A DNA stretch of 64,000 bases, from assembly GCA_964629475.1 (NCBI GenBank), contig CAZVQW010000007.1:1-64000 (forward strand), in the 5' to 3' direction. Numbering within the stretch: the stretch's first letter is position 1; every line of letters starts with the position of its first letter. The stretch comes from SMWD01 sp964629475 (GTDB lineage: Bacteria; Pseudomonadota; Gammaproteobacteria; Steroidobacterales; GCA-2729495). Positions 45,410 to 55,451 of the stretch are shown one piece after another. The notes beneath the pieces were generated by a model. The model did not search any database and was not told where the DNA came from. It was given only the letters and a program-made list of their open reading frames with translations. A program made the translations under genes and the position numbers.

Positions 45410-46612
45410 TTACTCGGCGCCGACTTCGCCCTGCTCGATCATCGTGTTGATCTCATCCTCGGAATAACCGGCTTCGGCCATGATCTCGCGCGTGTGCTGA
45501 CCCTTGCGCGGCACCGGACGATGGATACCGAAACGCTGACCATTCATCTCCAGCGGCATTGCCGGCAACTTCGATTGCTTGCCGGCTCGCTCGCCGTCGG
45601 TCACGGTGATTGGCAGCAGGCCGTCATTCGCTGCGAGGTGCGGATCTTCAAACAACTCTTCCGGCCTGGCGATCGGTGCAAACGGCAGACCGGTTTGCTC
45701 GAGCTTGTCCATCAACTCCTGCTTCGTGAACTGCCTGAAGGTGTCCTTGATGATCGGCAGCAGACGTTCCTTGTGCGTGACGCGATCATTGTTCGTCGCA
45801 AGCGTTCCATCGGCGGCCAGTTCATCGAGGCCGAACGCGTCGCAGAGCAACTTCCACTGCTTGTCGCTGACCACGCCGACGAAAACCTGATCGTCGTCAC
45901 CAGTCTCGAAGACCTGGTAAATTGCCCAGGCCGACACGCGCGCCGGCATCGGCGCGGCAGGTTCGCCCGTGACGGCATATTGCGCCATGTGCTGGCCGAC
46001 AAGGAACACGGTGCTCTCAAACAGGGATGCGACAACTTGCTGGCCCTGGCCTGTCGTATCACGCTGGTGCAGCGCCGCGAGGATACCAAGTGCACCGAAC
46101 ATGCCACCCTGCACATCGATGACCGATGTTCCGGCGCGCAGCGGCTGTCCCGGCGGCCCCGTCATGTAAGCCAGCCCACCCATCATCTGGGCGACCTCAT
46201 CGAGCGCTGTGCGATGTTCGTACGGCCCGCTCAGAAATCCCTTCTCTGAACAATAAATCAACCTCGGGTTGCGGGCCTTGAGCGCTCCATAACCGAAACC
46301 GAGCCGATCCATCGTGCCCGGCCGGAAATTTTCGATCAGCACATCCGCCTCATCGACGAGCTTCAGGACGAGTTCCTTACCTGCATCGGATTTCAGATCG
46401 ACACACAGGCTCCGCTTGTTACGGTTATACATCGGAAAATACCCGGACCCCGAGCCAAGCAGCCGGCGCGTGCTGTCGCCCGTTGCCGGTTCGATCCGGA
46501 TAATATCGGCACCCAGATCGGCCAGCATCAGGCCGGCCGCAGGACCCATGACCATGTGGGTAAACTCCACGACCTTAATGCCGGCGAGCGGCAGTGCTTG
46601 TTTATCTGACAT
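45410..46612 (-). CDS. CaiB/BaiF family (class III) CoA-transferase
   Basis: 400 residues. Transfers CoA between carboxylates. Features: GIKVVEFTHMVMGPAAGLML at the N-terminus, VLIENFRPGTMDRLG (about 95-109), ALDEVAQMMGGLAYMTG, and GTSVIDVQGGMFGALG with the catalytic Asp. The substrate is unknown. It is divergent from HMG-CoA lyase, which suggests an organic acid or leucine-type degradation context. Confidence 0.9.
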   Translation of the reverse strand: MSDKQALPLAGIKVVEFTHMVMGPAAGLMLADLGADIIRIEPATGDSTRRLLGSGSGYFPMYNRNKRSLCVDLKSDAGKELVLKLVDEADVLIENFRPGTMDRLGFGYGALKARNPRLIYCSEKGFLSGPYEHRTALDEVAQMMGGLAYMTGPPGQPLRAGTSVIDVQGGMFGALGILAALHQRDTTGQGQQVVASLFESTVFLVGQHMAQYAVTGEPAAPMPARVSAWAIYQVFETGDDDQVFVGVVSDKQWKLLCDAFGLDELAADGTLATNNDRVTHKERLLPIIKDTFRQFTKQELMDKLEQTGLPFAPIARPEELFEDPHLAANDGLLPITVTDGERAGKQSKLPAMPLEMNGQRFGIHRPVPRKGQHTREIMAEAGYSEDEINTMIEQGEVGAE

Positions 46613-46748
46613 CCTGAAGCCTTTTCGTTATGCAATGCCGGTTATTATAGGCGGTGCCGGTGTTAACTGATTAACTAATTTGCCACCATACGATTTTCGG
46701 TACCGAAAAAACCCGGCTCAGCCAAACATTATTTATAAGGACATTGTA

Positions 46749-47693
46749 ATGAGCGACATCGACATCCTCGTCAGCGAAGTCGGCCCGCGCGACGGACTGC
46801 AAAGTATTCAGACGGTCATGCCGACCGCAGCGAAAAAAGCCTGGATCGATGCGGAAGCCGCGGCCGGTGTTCGCGAAATCGAGGTAGCGTCATTCGTACC
46901 GCCGAAGCTACTGCCGCAGATGGCCGATGCCGCCGAAATCGTTGCCCATGCCAAAACGATTCAGGGACTCGATGTAGTCGCACTGGTACCCAATTTCAAG
47001 GGTGCCGAGAATGCGATCAAGGCCGGTGCGGATAAAATCGGTCTGCCGCTGTCTTGCAGTGAGACACACAGCCAGGCAAACCTCAAGAAAAGCCACGACC
47101 AGGTTATCGATGAAGTTCGCAAGATCACCGAACTGCTGGCCACGTTGCCGGCCGACCGGCGACCGAGTTTTGAAGGCAGCCTGTCGACGGCATTTGGCTG
47201 CACGCTCGAGGGCGCTGTGCCTGAGTCACAGGTTGTCGGCCTGGCCGTGCGGCTTGTCGAGGCCGGCGTCGATGAACTCAGCCTGTCCGACACGACCGGC
47301 TATGCAAACCCGACACAACTCCGGCGGCTGATCAAAGCCGTGCGCGCCGAGGTCGGCGCCGACAAGCTGGATGGTGTACACCTGCACAATACCCGCGGCC
47401 TCGGCCTCGCCAATGTCGTCGCCGCACTCGAAGAAGGCATCACAACCGTCGACAGCTCACTCGGGGGAATCGGCGGCTGCCCGTTCGCACCCGGTGCGAG
47501 TGGCAATATCGTGACCGAAGACCTGGTCTTCATGCTCGACGCGATGGGGCTCAAGACCGGCATCGACCTGGACAAACTGTTGAAGGTCCGCGACATCGTC
47601 ATCGCGGCATTACCCGATGAAGAGATGTACGGGTTTACGCCCGATGCAGGGCTGCCGAAAGGCTATGTCGGTGGCGGCTGGGGAATCGGCTAA
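46749..47693 (+). CDS. Hydroxymethylglutaryl-CoA lyase
   Basis: Cleaves HMG-CoA to acetoacetate and acetyl-CoA, the last step of leucine degradation. 314 residues from ATG 46749; the frame is open upstream. Motifs: SEVGPRDGLQS (3-19 region), HLHNTRGLGLANV (metal His), and GGIGGCPFAPGASGN with catalytic Cys. The stop codon TAA falls inside a half-copy of the type B repeat at 47685-47706, which may have altered the C-terminus. Confidence 0.94.
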   Translation: MSDIDILVSEVGPRDGLQSIQTVMPTAAKKAWIDAEAAAGVREIEVASFVPPKLLPQMADAAEIVAHAKTIQGLDVVALVPNFKGAENAIKAGADKIGLPLSCSETHSQANLKKSHDQVIDEVRKITELLATLPADRRPSFEGSLSTAFGCTLEGAVPESQVVGLAVRLVEAGVDELSLSDTTGYANPTQLRRLIKAVRAEVGADKLDGVHLHNTRGLGLANVVAALEEGITTVDSSLGGIGGCPFAPGASGNIVTEDLVFMLDAMGLKTGIDLDKLLKVRDIVIAALPDEEMYGFTPDAGLPKGYVGGGWGIG

Positions 47694-47706
47694 AGCCGCT
47701 CCCACA
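47685..47706. repeat. Half-element of the type B repeat
   Basis: atcggctaaagccgctcccac matches one arm of the repeat at 13.1 kb, without its partner arm. It overlaps the last codons and stop of the HMG-CoA lyase gene. Confidence 0.7.
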
Positions 47707-47713
47707 ATGTGGT

Positions 47714-48124
47714 TTATTGCGCTCCGGTTTCCTGCCGCAGGTAGGTCATCAGGTCGGCACGATCCTGAGCCTCCGGGATGCCGAAGAAGATCATCCGGTT
47801 CCCGGGCATAAATTTACTCGGCTGCTTCAGCCACTCGTCCATTGCTTCCGTCGTCCACACGAGGTCGGAATTTGCCATTACATCCGAGTAAGAAAATCCG
47901 GGTACGATTCCTGCCTTGCTGCCAAAAATGCCGAACAGATTCGGCCCAACCCGGTTCGGCCCACCCTCACCTAAGCTGTGGCATGCACGGCACTGAAGAA
48001 ACAGAGTCTTGCCCCGATCGGCAGCAGTACTCACGCCGCCATTGGCCGACTGATCACCGCCGCACCCTGACAGGACACACAACACCGCAGCCAAACTGAT
48101 GACAACTAATCTAGAAACTAACAT
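47714..48124 (-). CDS. Class I c-type cytochrome, lipoprotein
   Basis: 136 residues. Signal peptide with lipobox VLSGC (Cys about 21), heme site CRACH (about 45-49), conserved GPNLFGIFG, and axial methionine in SKFMPGNRMIF. It looks like a mitochondrial-type cytochrome c fixed to the membrane. It follows the FAD-linked oxidase gene by 48 bases, and probably takes its electrons. Confidence 0.9.
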   Translation of the reverse strand: MLVSRLVVISLAAVLCVLSGCGGDQSANGGVSTAADRGKTLFLQCRACHSLGEGGPNRVGPNLFGIFGSKAGIVPGFSYSDVMANSDLVWTTEAMDEWLKQPSKFMPGNRMIFFGIPEAQDRADLMTYLRQETGAQ

Positions 48125-48172
48125 AAATATTCTCTACATCTTACTGTTAATACTATATTTTACTATGCTCAA

Positions 48173-49771
48173 TTAAGACTCGCCCTTGAGCCCGTCGAGC
48201 GTCCCGGGATTCATCAGACCATCAGGATCCAGACTCTTTTTGATGTCTTTAAGAATCTGTGTCGCCTGATCCTGCCGCCCTTTCAAATACGGATAAGTCT
48301 TGCCGACCTGCATGTGCACGGCGCCCAGATCGACGAATATTTCCCGGATCCTGGCACGCAACTCATGGACCAACGCACGGCCTTCGGGATTTGCCGCGTA
48401 CTCGGGCAACTTGTTGAGATGTTCCTGCGGCAGGTAACGCTTGTGATACGGCGTCCGGTCATCCTCCCAATAAAACACGGGTTCATATAAAAACCCATTC
48501 GTGCTGATACCCGCAAACATCGCCGCCTTCTCGATCTTCAACGCCACCATTTTTTCCGCGTGCTGTGCATGCAATTCGCTGAGGCGCCGGTGGAACTCCC
48601 TGACTTGAGAAAACGGCAGAATGCCGTGCATCGGCACCCAACGCTGGCCGCGCGGCCCGAGAATGCCGTTCAACGGAATGAACGGCATGGCCCGCAGGAC
48701 AGTTGGAATCGTATTGGCGATCTCAGTACCGTGACCGGCCATTGCCTTGCGAACCGTCGTGAGTTTGGCATTGATCTCCGCCTGACTCGAACCCTCGACG
48801 ACATAGTGCGACGAATAATCGAACCCACCCAGAAAACGCTTACCGGCCAGCGCCATCTTCAGAAGTCGAACGAAACCATTGATCGGATTCGTCGATGTCT
48901 TCAGAACCGCCCAGGCGGCCTGGATCGCGTCCTTCGTGTCCGCGCTGCCGAGTTGCCCTTTCTGCAGTACCGGGTCCAGACCGAAACAATCGGCAACGAC
49001 ACCGGTCCGCGCCGCCTTCGACATGCCGTCGGCCATGTCGTCGAACTGCGTAAAGCCGAACGAGGCCGTACCCGAATACGCCGGCAAGGGAACGAGGCGC
49101 AACGTAATGCGCGCCTTAATGCCAAACGCGCCGGCATCGCCCGTAAACAGGCCAGTCAGGTCCGGACCGTAATGCCGGAAAAATGGCGTCGCCTTGCCCA
49201 TTGCGGCAGAGCCGGTACTCAGGATCTCGCCATTGGCCAGAACGATATCGAACGACAGCGCCGTATCGGCTGAACAACCATAAGTACCGGAACCGAGGCT
49301 GACCGCATTTTGCGACATCGATCCGCCGACCGTCGCCCGCAATCCGGAGAACGGCCCCCAGAACGCCGAGCGCACGCCTTTTTCGGCCAGCGCGACAGTC
49401 ATCTCGGCCCACGTGATACCGGGCTCCACCGTCACGTACATATCCTCGGCATTGATTTCGACGATCGCATTCATGCGCCCGGTATCGATCAACAGCGAAT
49501 TGGTCGTGTAGGGTACATAACCATCCGTATACGATGCCCCGCCGCCGCGCGGGACCAGCGCGATGCCGGCCGTCGATGCGATGCGCGCAATATCCTGCAA
49601 TTCCTCGACACCGCCAGGCTGCAGAACGGCGATCGGCAGTTCGCAGGACTGATAGACATCCATTGCGAAAAATTCACGATCCGCATGTTCCGTTAATACG
49701 TACTCCGCACCGCAAATGGCACGCAGCTGGTCAATAATCTCTTCAGACGCCTGTAAGTTCGCGGACATCAT
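48173..49771 (-). CDS. FAD-linked oxidase, VAO/PCMH-like family
   Basis: 532 residues. The FAD-binding domain (about 40-220) has LVPRGGGASYTDGYVPYTT and ATVGGSMSQNAVSLGSGTYG; the cap and C-terminal MNPGTLDG close the fold. Together with the adjacent cytochrome c it recalls p-cresol methylhydroxylase or lactate/glycolate-type flavocytochrome pairs. The substrate is not known. The start may be either of two adjacent ATG codons. Confidence 0.85.
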   Translation of the reverse strand: MMSANLQASEEIIDQLRAICGAEYVLTEHADREFFAMDVYQSCELPIAVLQPGGVEELQDIARIASTAGIALVPRGGGASYTDGYVPYTTNSLLIDTGRMNAIVEINAEDMYVTVEPGITWAEMTVALAEKGVRSAFWGPFSGLRATVGGSMSQNAVSLGSGTYGCSADTALSFDIVLANGEILSTGSAAMGKATPFFRHYGPDLTGLFTGDAGAFGIKARITLRLVPLPAYSGTASFGFTQFDDMADGMSKAARTGVVADCFGLDPVLQKGQLGSADTKDAIQAAWAVLKTSTNPINGFVRLLKMALAGKRFLGGFDYSSHYVVEGSSQAEINAKLTTVRKAMAGHGTEIANTIPTVLRAMPFIPLNGILGPRGQRWVPMHGILPFSQVREFHRRLSELHAQHAEKMVALKIEKAAMFAGISTNGFLYEPVFYWEDDRTPYHKRYLPQEHLNKLPEYAANPEGRALVHELRARIREIFVDLGAVHMQVGKTYPYLKGRQDQATQILKDIKKSLDPDGLMNPGTLDGLKGES

Positions 49772-49878
49772 AGAACTCTGCTTGATTGATGGGCCCGATA
49801 GAAACGGAGCAGCTATTGTGCCCGAATCAATACCGGACTTTCAGGGAAAACCGGGCCCGAAAGCCGTGCTCCTTTATA

Positions 49879-52800
49879 TCAGTTTGGGCCGGCTGAGCCG
49901 CTAATATATGTCAATCCGGAATCGTTACGGATCAACATGGTGCGGGCCGTCCATTCATCGGCAGCACTGCGCCGGCCCAGCCACTGGAATTCGCCGCCGA
50001 CGTAGACGGCAATCGGCAGCCCGTCACGATACAACAAGCGGTTACGGGCCGTCGCCGCAATTCGCTCGCCCGGCGTGACAATACCGGCGAGATTGAGCGG
50101 GTCCGCTGCCGATATAACCATGGGTCGCTCTGCAATCGATCGGTCACTGCGCTGGACGCTCCGCAACCTGTCAACCGCATCCGGTGCGGCAAATTGCTCA
50201 CCGGAAAACCCATTGATGAACCGACCACCACGCACCTCACCGCGAGCCTCGAGCCTGCGCAATATTCGAACCAGGCGGCGCCATGGCGGCAGGCGGCGTG
50301 ATTCACGCTGCAGGACGGCCCGAAACACGACGCCATAACGATCCAGCAACGCCCAGGCAATCGTCTCGGCAGCCTGATCCGAATAATCGGAAACATTGGG
50401 GCCAAACTGAGGTTGTTCGGCTTCTGAAAAATCTCGGTTCGGCCCCAATGTTTCCCCGATCAATGACCAGCGACCACCCGCATCGATGCTGACCTGCCCG
50501 CGTCGTCGTGGCCGCGAGAAACTCGCCCGCCCGGCCGACGGCGTGATCAGTGATCGCAAACCACCGAAGCGATCAGCTGTTGCAAGACCCTGCACCACCA
50601 ACTCACCGAGCGCCGACTCAACTTCGGTTCGCAACAAGCCGGTCAAGCGGACGATGTCGTCGAAAAAGATGGCCCGGTGCTCTTCCAGTGCCGCGTAAAC
50701 CTTCTGCGCCTGCAACGACAGTTCGGCGGCAGTATCACGTGTGAATAATGGCGCCCAGGCCTCCATTTCCCCACGATGAATCAGCGTAACAGGCGTATTA
50801 CGGACTGGCCCCGACTTTCTGCCGGGCGTGGCATTACCTGCCGGGCGTACCCATACATAGCCCCCCGATGCCAAACACTCATCGACATAGACGGGCAGGA
50901 AGCCGCTGACTCGCTGCGCCAGTAAGCTGCTTTCCCAGGTTGCCGCCGGCGCCGCAAAGCCCTGCAATCGGTCGAGCGCCCGCCGAACGGCATCGGGACC
51001 CTCTGAATCACCACAGCCGATCTCGTGCCAGTCAAACAGGAAGCGCATGAAGGTGGCCGGCGAAACGGGTTCGATCTGCCGGCGCAGACTCTTGATTGTG
51101 TACCGACTGATCCGCGCAAGCAGCCGCCGTTCACACCATTCTTCCTCGTCGCCGGACACGCTCTGGAAATGTCCCTTCATCACAAACCCTTCTACTTCAA
51201 GAGCTTGCAATGCATAATTAATGCTTGATATACCAATCAATAAGGCACCTGCGAGCGGTCCCGGGCGCGTCGGTCCGAGCATTTCGAGACGGCTGCGAAC
51301 CAGTTCGACGAGCGCGGACTCTGCCGACTCCGCTTCGCCGCGCAAGCCGTCGACCGGTTCGATCAAGGGTTCCAGTCGAGCTGCAGGCACGACCTGCAAC
51401 ACCTGGCTCAGGCGTTCGGCCGCGACCCACAGATGCGAATCTGCTCCGGCATCGATCGCCCCGACATGAACCATCGTCACGCGGCACTCGGCAATCAACG
51501 TATCGAACCACGGTCGCCAGCCGCCAGCAGCCTCCGCGTCCGTCACAAAACCACCGAGCACGAGTGCATCATGCAACTCATCGGCATTTCGCGGCTCCGG
51601 CCAGGCCTCGGCACAAACCCGATCGATCGCCTCGGGACTCAGCTGCGCCAGATCCGCCGCCTCCTCCGGGTCCAGCATATTGCGCGTGCGAATCGCCTGG
51701 GTTCTTCGTTCCTCGGCCGGTGCATCGTCGAGAAACGCGAACGGCTTGGCCGTAATGATCTCCTGTGCAAGCGGCGATGGCGTCGGCAAATCGCGGGCCG
51801 TGACCGCGACTTCACCGTTGACGAGTCGTCCGAGCAACTGCTCCAACCCGTCGGTATCCATCAGGTCATCCAGACAATCGGTCATCGTCTGCGCGACAAG
51901 CGGATGATCGGGAATCTCGCGATCACCGGCAATATTCTCAAAGCAGGCGAGTTGATCCGGGAACACGACGGCCATCAGGTCTTCGCCGTCGTTGCGCTGA
52001 AAAATCGGCGGTACTTTCTTTCCATTGCGGTTGCGGCGCACGGCCAATGCGATGCTAGCGGCCCAGCGCCAGTGGGTCGGAAACATCGGTGCGGCAAGCA
52101 CAGCCTGCGACAGTACGCTGCGCACGCTTGCCGGTTTCAGATAGCCGGCCACTTCTTCCAGCGGGAAGCTGTGCGTCGGTCCGAGCGACAGGACAATACT
52201 GTCGTCGAGTGCGGCGGCCTGCAGCTCGAAATTGAACTTGCGGCAAAAACGCTTGCGGATGGCAAGACCCCAGGCACGATTCAACCGCGAGCCGTACGGT
52301 GAGTGAATGACCAAATGCGTGTCGCCAACCTCGTCGAAGAAGCGCTCGAAGACGATCTCATTCTGCGTCGGTAAAGTGCCAAGGATCGCTTTCGTGGTGG
52401 CGAGATAATCGACGAGTTGCTCGGTGGCGGATTCGGACAAGCCAAATCGCCCGGCGATACGCGCGCGAGCCGCATCCAGACCGTCATTGAGCCACATAGA
52501 TACGTCAGCGCGCAGGCGCGAGACAGCAAACGACAATTCATCGGTCCGGCCCGGCGCCTCGCCAAACCAGAACGGGATATTCGGCGGCTGGCCTTTGGCA
52601 TCTTCGACCAGGACCTTGCCGGTCTCAATTTTCAGAATCCGGTACGACGTATTGCCGAGTTGAAAGATATCGCCGGGCAGACTCTCGAACGCGAAGTCTT
52701 CGTTTAACGAGCCGACCGAGAATTCCTCGGGCAACATCACGACATCGTAATCAAACTGATCGGGAATCGCGCCACCGTTCGTGATCGCCATCAGGCGCGC

Positions 52801-53371
52801 TCCGCGCCGACCGCGCAACAGTCCGTTGACGACGTCATAGTGCACGTGCGTGGCCTGTCTCCCGCGCCGCGTCGTGTAACCGTCGGCGAGCATCCTGATG
52901 ACCTGTTCGAAAGAATCCCTCGACAGATCCCGATACGGCCAGGCACGCCGCACGACGAAAAATAAATCATCGACGGTCCATTCACGGGCCGCGACTTCGG
53001 CCACGATCTGCTGCGCCAGCACATCGAGTGCCGGCCCCTGTAATCGAATCGCGTCGAGTTCTTCCCGGTACACGGCATCGAGCAGCGCGGTACATTCGAC
53101 GAGATCGTCACGAGTCAACGGAAACAAACGACCCTTCGGCAACGCATCGACACCGTGACCGGAACGGCCGACACGCTGCAGGAACGTGGCGATACCACGC
53201 GGTGAACCGATTTGCACGGTCAGGTCCACATCGCCGATGTCGATGCCAAGTTCGAGCGACGCCGTCGCGACCAATACTTTGAGCTCACCCGCCTTGAGCC
53301 GGCGTTCGGCATCGAGCCGATGCTCCCTGGCCAGGCTACCGTGATGTGCGGTGACGAGCGTCTCGTCGATG
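49879..53371 (-). pseudogene. Lhr-type ATP-dependent helicase, N-terminally truncated
   Basis: Homologous to Lhr, a large superfamily 2 helicase of DNA repair. The readable frame has DETLVTAHHGSLAREHRL, VATASLELGIDIGDVDLT (motif V) and FLQRVGRSGHG (motif VI), followed by about 1,000 residues of winged-helix and Lhr C-terminal domains without a break. Helicase domain 1 (Walker A, DEAD box), about 330-400 residues, is gone. Upstream sequence switches abruptly at about 53363-53371 to a hydrogenase maturation protease gene in another frame. No good start exists; TTG at 53274 is the first usable codon. Confidence 0.8.
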
Positions 53372-53759
53372 CAGGCTGAATAGCCACCAGCGCCCTGTCC
53401 TGCGGCGCATGGCCGGTCATGCTGGCCGCCGCCAGCAGGTCGGCAACGGCGACCTCGTGAACCGTAGTTTTTTTGCCGCTCAGGTGACGGTCCATGGCAT
53501 CGTCTTCAAAGAGACGAACCGTGCCGGGCGGCGCACCGAGCTCGGCGGCATCGACGACGATCAGGCCGGCGGCATCCTCGATTTCGGGCAGCAGCGATAA
53601 GCCCAGCGTACCGCCGTCGATGACCTTGATTCTGGAGGATAATTCCGAGCGGGATTCGAGGACTTTGGCGACATGCACACCCACGCCGTCATCGGACAGG
53701 AGTGTATTGCCCACCCCAAGTACGAGGTATTTCCTGTCTTCAGCGCTTTGCCCGGACAA
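53220..53759 (-). pseudogene. [NiFe]-hydrogenase maturation protease, C-terminally replaced
   Basis: Endopeptidase that trims the large hydrogenase subunit after nickel insertion. From a TTG at 53759 it reads VLGVGNTLLSDDGVGVHVAK, VIDGGTLGL, and TVHEVAVADLL: the Asp/His nickel-sensing set of HyaD/HybD. Homology stops at ALVAIQPAS (about residue 132); the rest (RRSSPHITV...) is lhr sequence read out of frame. About 25-35 residues of the protease are lost. Divergent from hypC. Confidence 0.8.
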
Positions 53760-53982
53760 TACAACACTCCGATGGCTTGCTACTCGATGACTACCACGCC
53801 GCCGACATGCGCCCCAGGATTGATCTGTACTACACAGTCGGACCGTTGGCCTATTCTAGCGCAAATTATCGCTAATCGATGCCGCAATTGAATACGGTAA
53901 TACCGAACTGTTTTGCCGGAATCGGCACGGCATCATGTAAGCTGTGAACCCGGGCCGGAAAGCCCCGGCGGAGCAATAAACT

Positions 53983-54258
53983 ATGTGCCTCGGCGTACCC
54001 ATGCAGGTCATTGAGATCGACGGCTACCTGGCCCAGTGCGAGGCCAGGGGAATCCGTCGCAAGGTCAGCCTGTTCCTGATGCAGCACGAAGCGATCGCTG
54101 TCGGCGACATGGTCCTCGTGCATGTTGGCAATGCAATCCAGAAAATGACCGAGCAGGAGGCGCAATCGGCCTGGGAACTCTACGACGAAATACTCGGGGA
54201 CGAGATACCCGGGGACGAGATACCCGGCACCGATGCGGAGGAACCAGGCAATGCATGA
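53983..54258 (+). CDS. hypC: Hydrogenase maturation factor HypC
   Basis: Chaperone that carries the Fe(CN)2CO unit with HypD. 91 residues. The essential N-terminal MCLGVPMQV is intact. The C-terminal tail holds a 15-base tandem duplication (GDEIP GDEIP). Good GGAG site upstream. Overlaps hypA by 8 bases; first gene of hypCABDFE. Confidence 0.96.
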   Translation: MCLGVPMQVIEIDGYLAQCEARGIRRKVSLFLMQHEAIAVGDMVLVHVGNAIQKMTEQEAQSAWELYDEILGDEIPGDEIPGTDAEEPGNA

Positions 54259-54634
54259 ATTTGCAATCTGCCAGGACTTGCTGTCGCAGGTCAGCCGCAT
54301 TGCCGATGAGCGCGGCGCAACCCGGGTTGACAGGATCGTCGCCATCATCGGCCCGCTGTCAGGTATCGAAATTCCGCTGCTGGAACGGGCCTTCAGTGTC
54401 GCGCGATGCGGCACGGTGGCGGCAGATGCCGTCCTCGAAGCCGAACCCTGCGACATTCTCGTCCACTGTCGTCAATGCGCTGCCACTTCCGGGGCCACTG
54501 CCGGCAACCTGACATGCAGGCAATGCGGCGACTGGCGTGTTGACCTGAAACAGGGAGACGAGATGCTGCTCAGAACCGTTGAACTCTCCGGGATCACCGG
54601 CACAGAGGCAGCGAACGGATCTGAACATGTGTGA
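54251..54634 (+). CDS. hypA: Hydrogenase nickel incorporation protein HypA
   Basis: Nickel chaperone. 127 residues from ATG 54251, chosen because nickel binding requires the MHE N-terminus (MHEFAICQ). The zinc site is HCRQC...CRQCG near 73-96. Overlaps hypC and hypB by 8 bases each. Confidence 0.95.
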   Translation: MHEFAICQDLLSQVSRIADERGATRVDRIVAIIGPLSGIEIPLLERAFSVARCGTVAADAVLEAEPCDILVHCRQCAATSGATAGNLTCRQCGDWRVDLKQGDEMLLRTVELSGITGTEAANGSEHV

Positions 54635-55421
54635 GACTTGCGGCTGCACGATCACGCCGGGTAACCGGCACCTGGTAGCGGCAACCGGTGCACTCCATCG
54701 TTCGAGCGACGGCAAGGCATCGGTCGAGGTACTGACCGGCCTGCTGCACGAGAACGATCACCAGGCGATTCATAATCGTGAACACTTCCGCCGCCATGAC
54801 ATGCTGGTGATCAACCTGATGTCGTCGCCCGGGTCCGGCAAGACAAGCCTGCTCGAAGCCACGATCCGCGCCATCGGTCATAAAATCCGAATTGGCGTGA
54901 TCGAGGGCGATCTGGAAACGGAGAACGATGCCGAGCGCATTCGGGCACAGGGCGTGCCGGCAGTGCAGATTACAACCGGGTCAGCCTGCCATCTGGACGC
55001 GCACATGGTGCATGACGCGTTGCACAAAATGGATCTCGATGCGCTCGACATCCTGTTCATCGAGAACGTCGGTAACCTCGTGTGCCCGGCGAGCTTTGAT
55101 CTGGGACATCACGCGAACATTGTATTGCTGTCCGTGACCGAAGGTGACGACAAGCCCGCCAAGTACCCGGTCATGTTTCGCGCCGCCGACCTCGTACTGC
55201 TTGCCAAGTCCGATCTGCTCGACGTGCTGGACGATTTCAAACCCGACGCGGCAGAAAACCATGTGCGGTCACTGGGCAACGGGGCGACGGTCCTGCCGGT
55301 GTCGGCACGCCATGCGGAGACGCTGCAGCCGTGGCTCCACTGGCTCGAGTCCACGCTCACAGCGATGCGTGCCGGTGACAAACTCATGCCCAGAATGCAG
55401 GCCCAAAATGAAGATCAATAG
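54627..55421 (+). CDS. hypB: Hydrogenase/urease GTPase HypB
   Basis: GTP-dependent nickel insertion partner of HypA. 264 residues from ATG 54627, which places MCETCGC (high-affinity nickel site) at the very N-terminus. P-loop MSSPGSGKTSLLEA, metal site ACHLDAHM, and VGNLVCPASFDLG follow. There is no His-rich stretch, so no nickel storage role. Confidence 0.96.
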   Translation: MCETCGCTITPGNRHLVAATGALHRSSDGKASVEVLTGLLHENDHQAIHNREHFRRHDMLVINLMSSPGSGKTSLLEATIRAIGHKIRIGVIEGDLETENDAERIRAQGVPAVQITTGSACHLDAHMVHDALHKMDLDALDILFIENVGNLVCPASFDLGHHANIVLLSVTEGDDKPAKYPVMFRAADLVLLAKSDLLDVLDDFKPDAAENHVRSLGNGATVLPVSARHAETLQPWLHWLESTLTAMRAGDKLMPRMQAQNEDQ

Positions 55422-55451
55422 TGCAGCACTGCATGCGCCGGAAACGAGCGG

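Noticed and set aside
53766..53878. Plus-strand frame between protease and hypC (DLYYTVGPLAYSSANYR)
   Set aside because: No start, ribosome site or recognisable family; likely non-coding upstream DNA.
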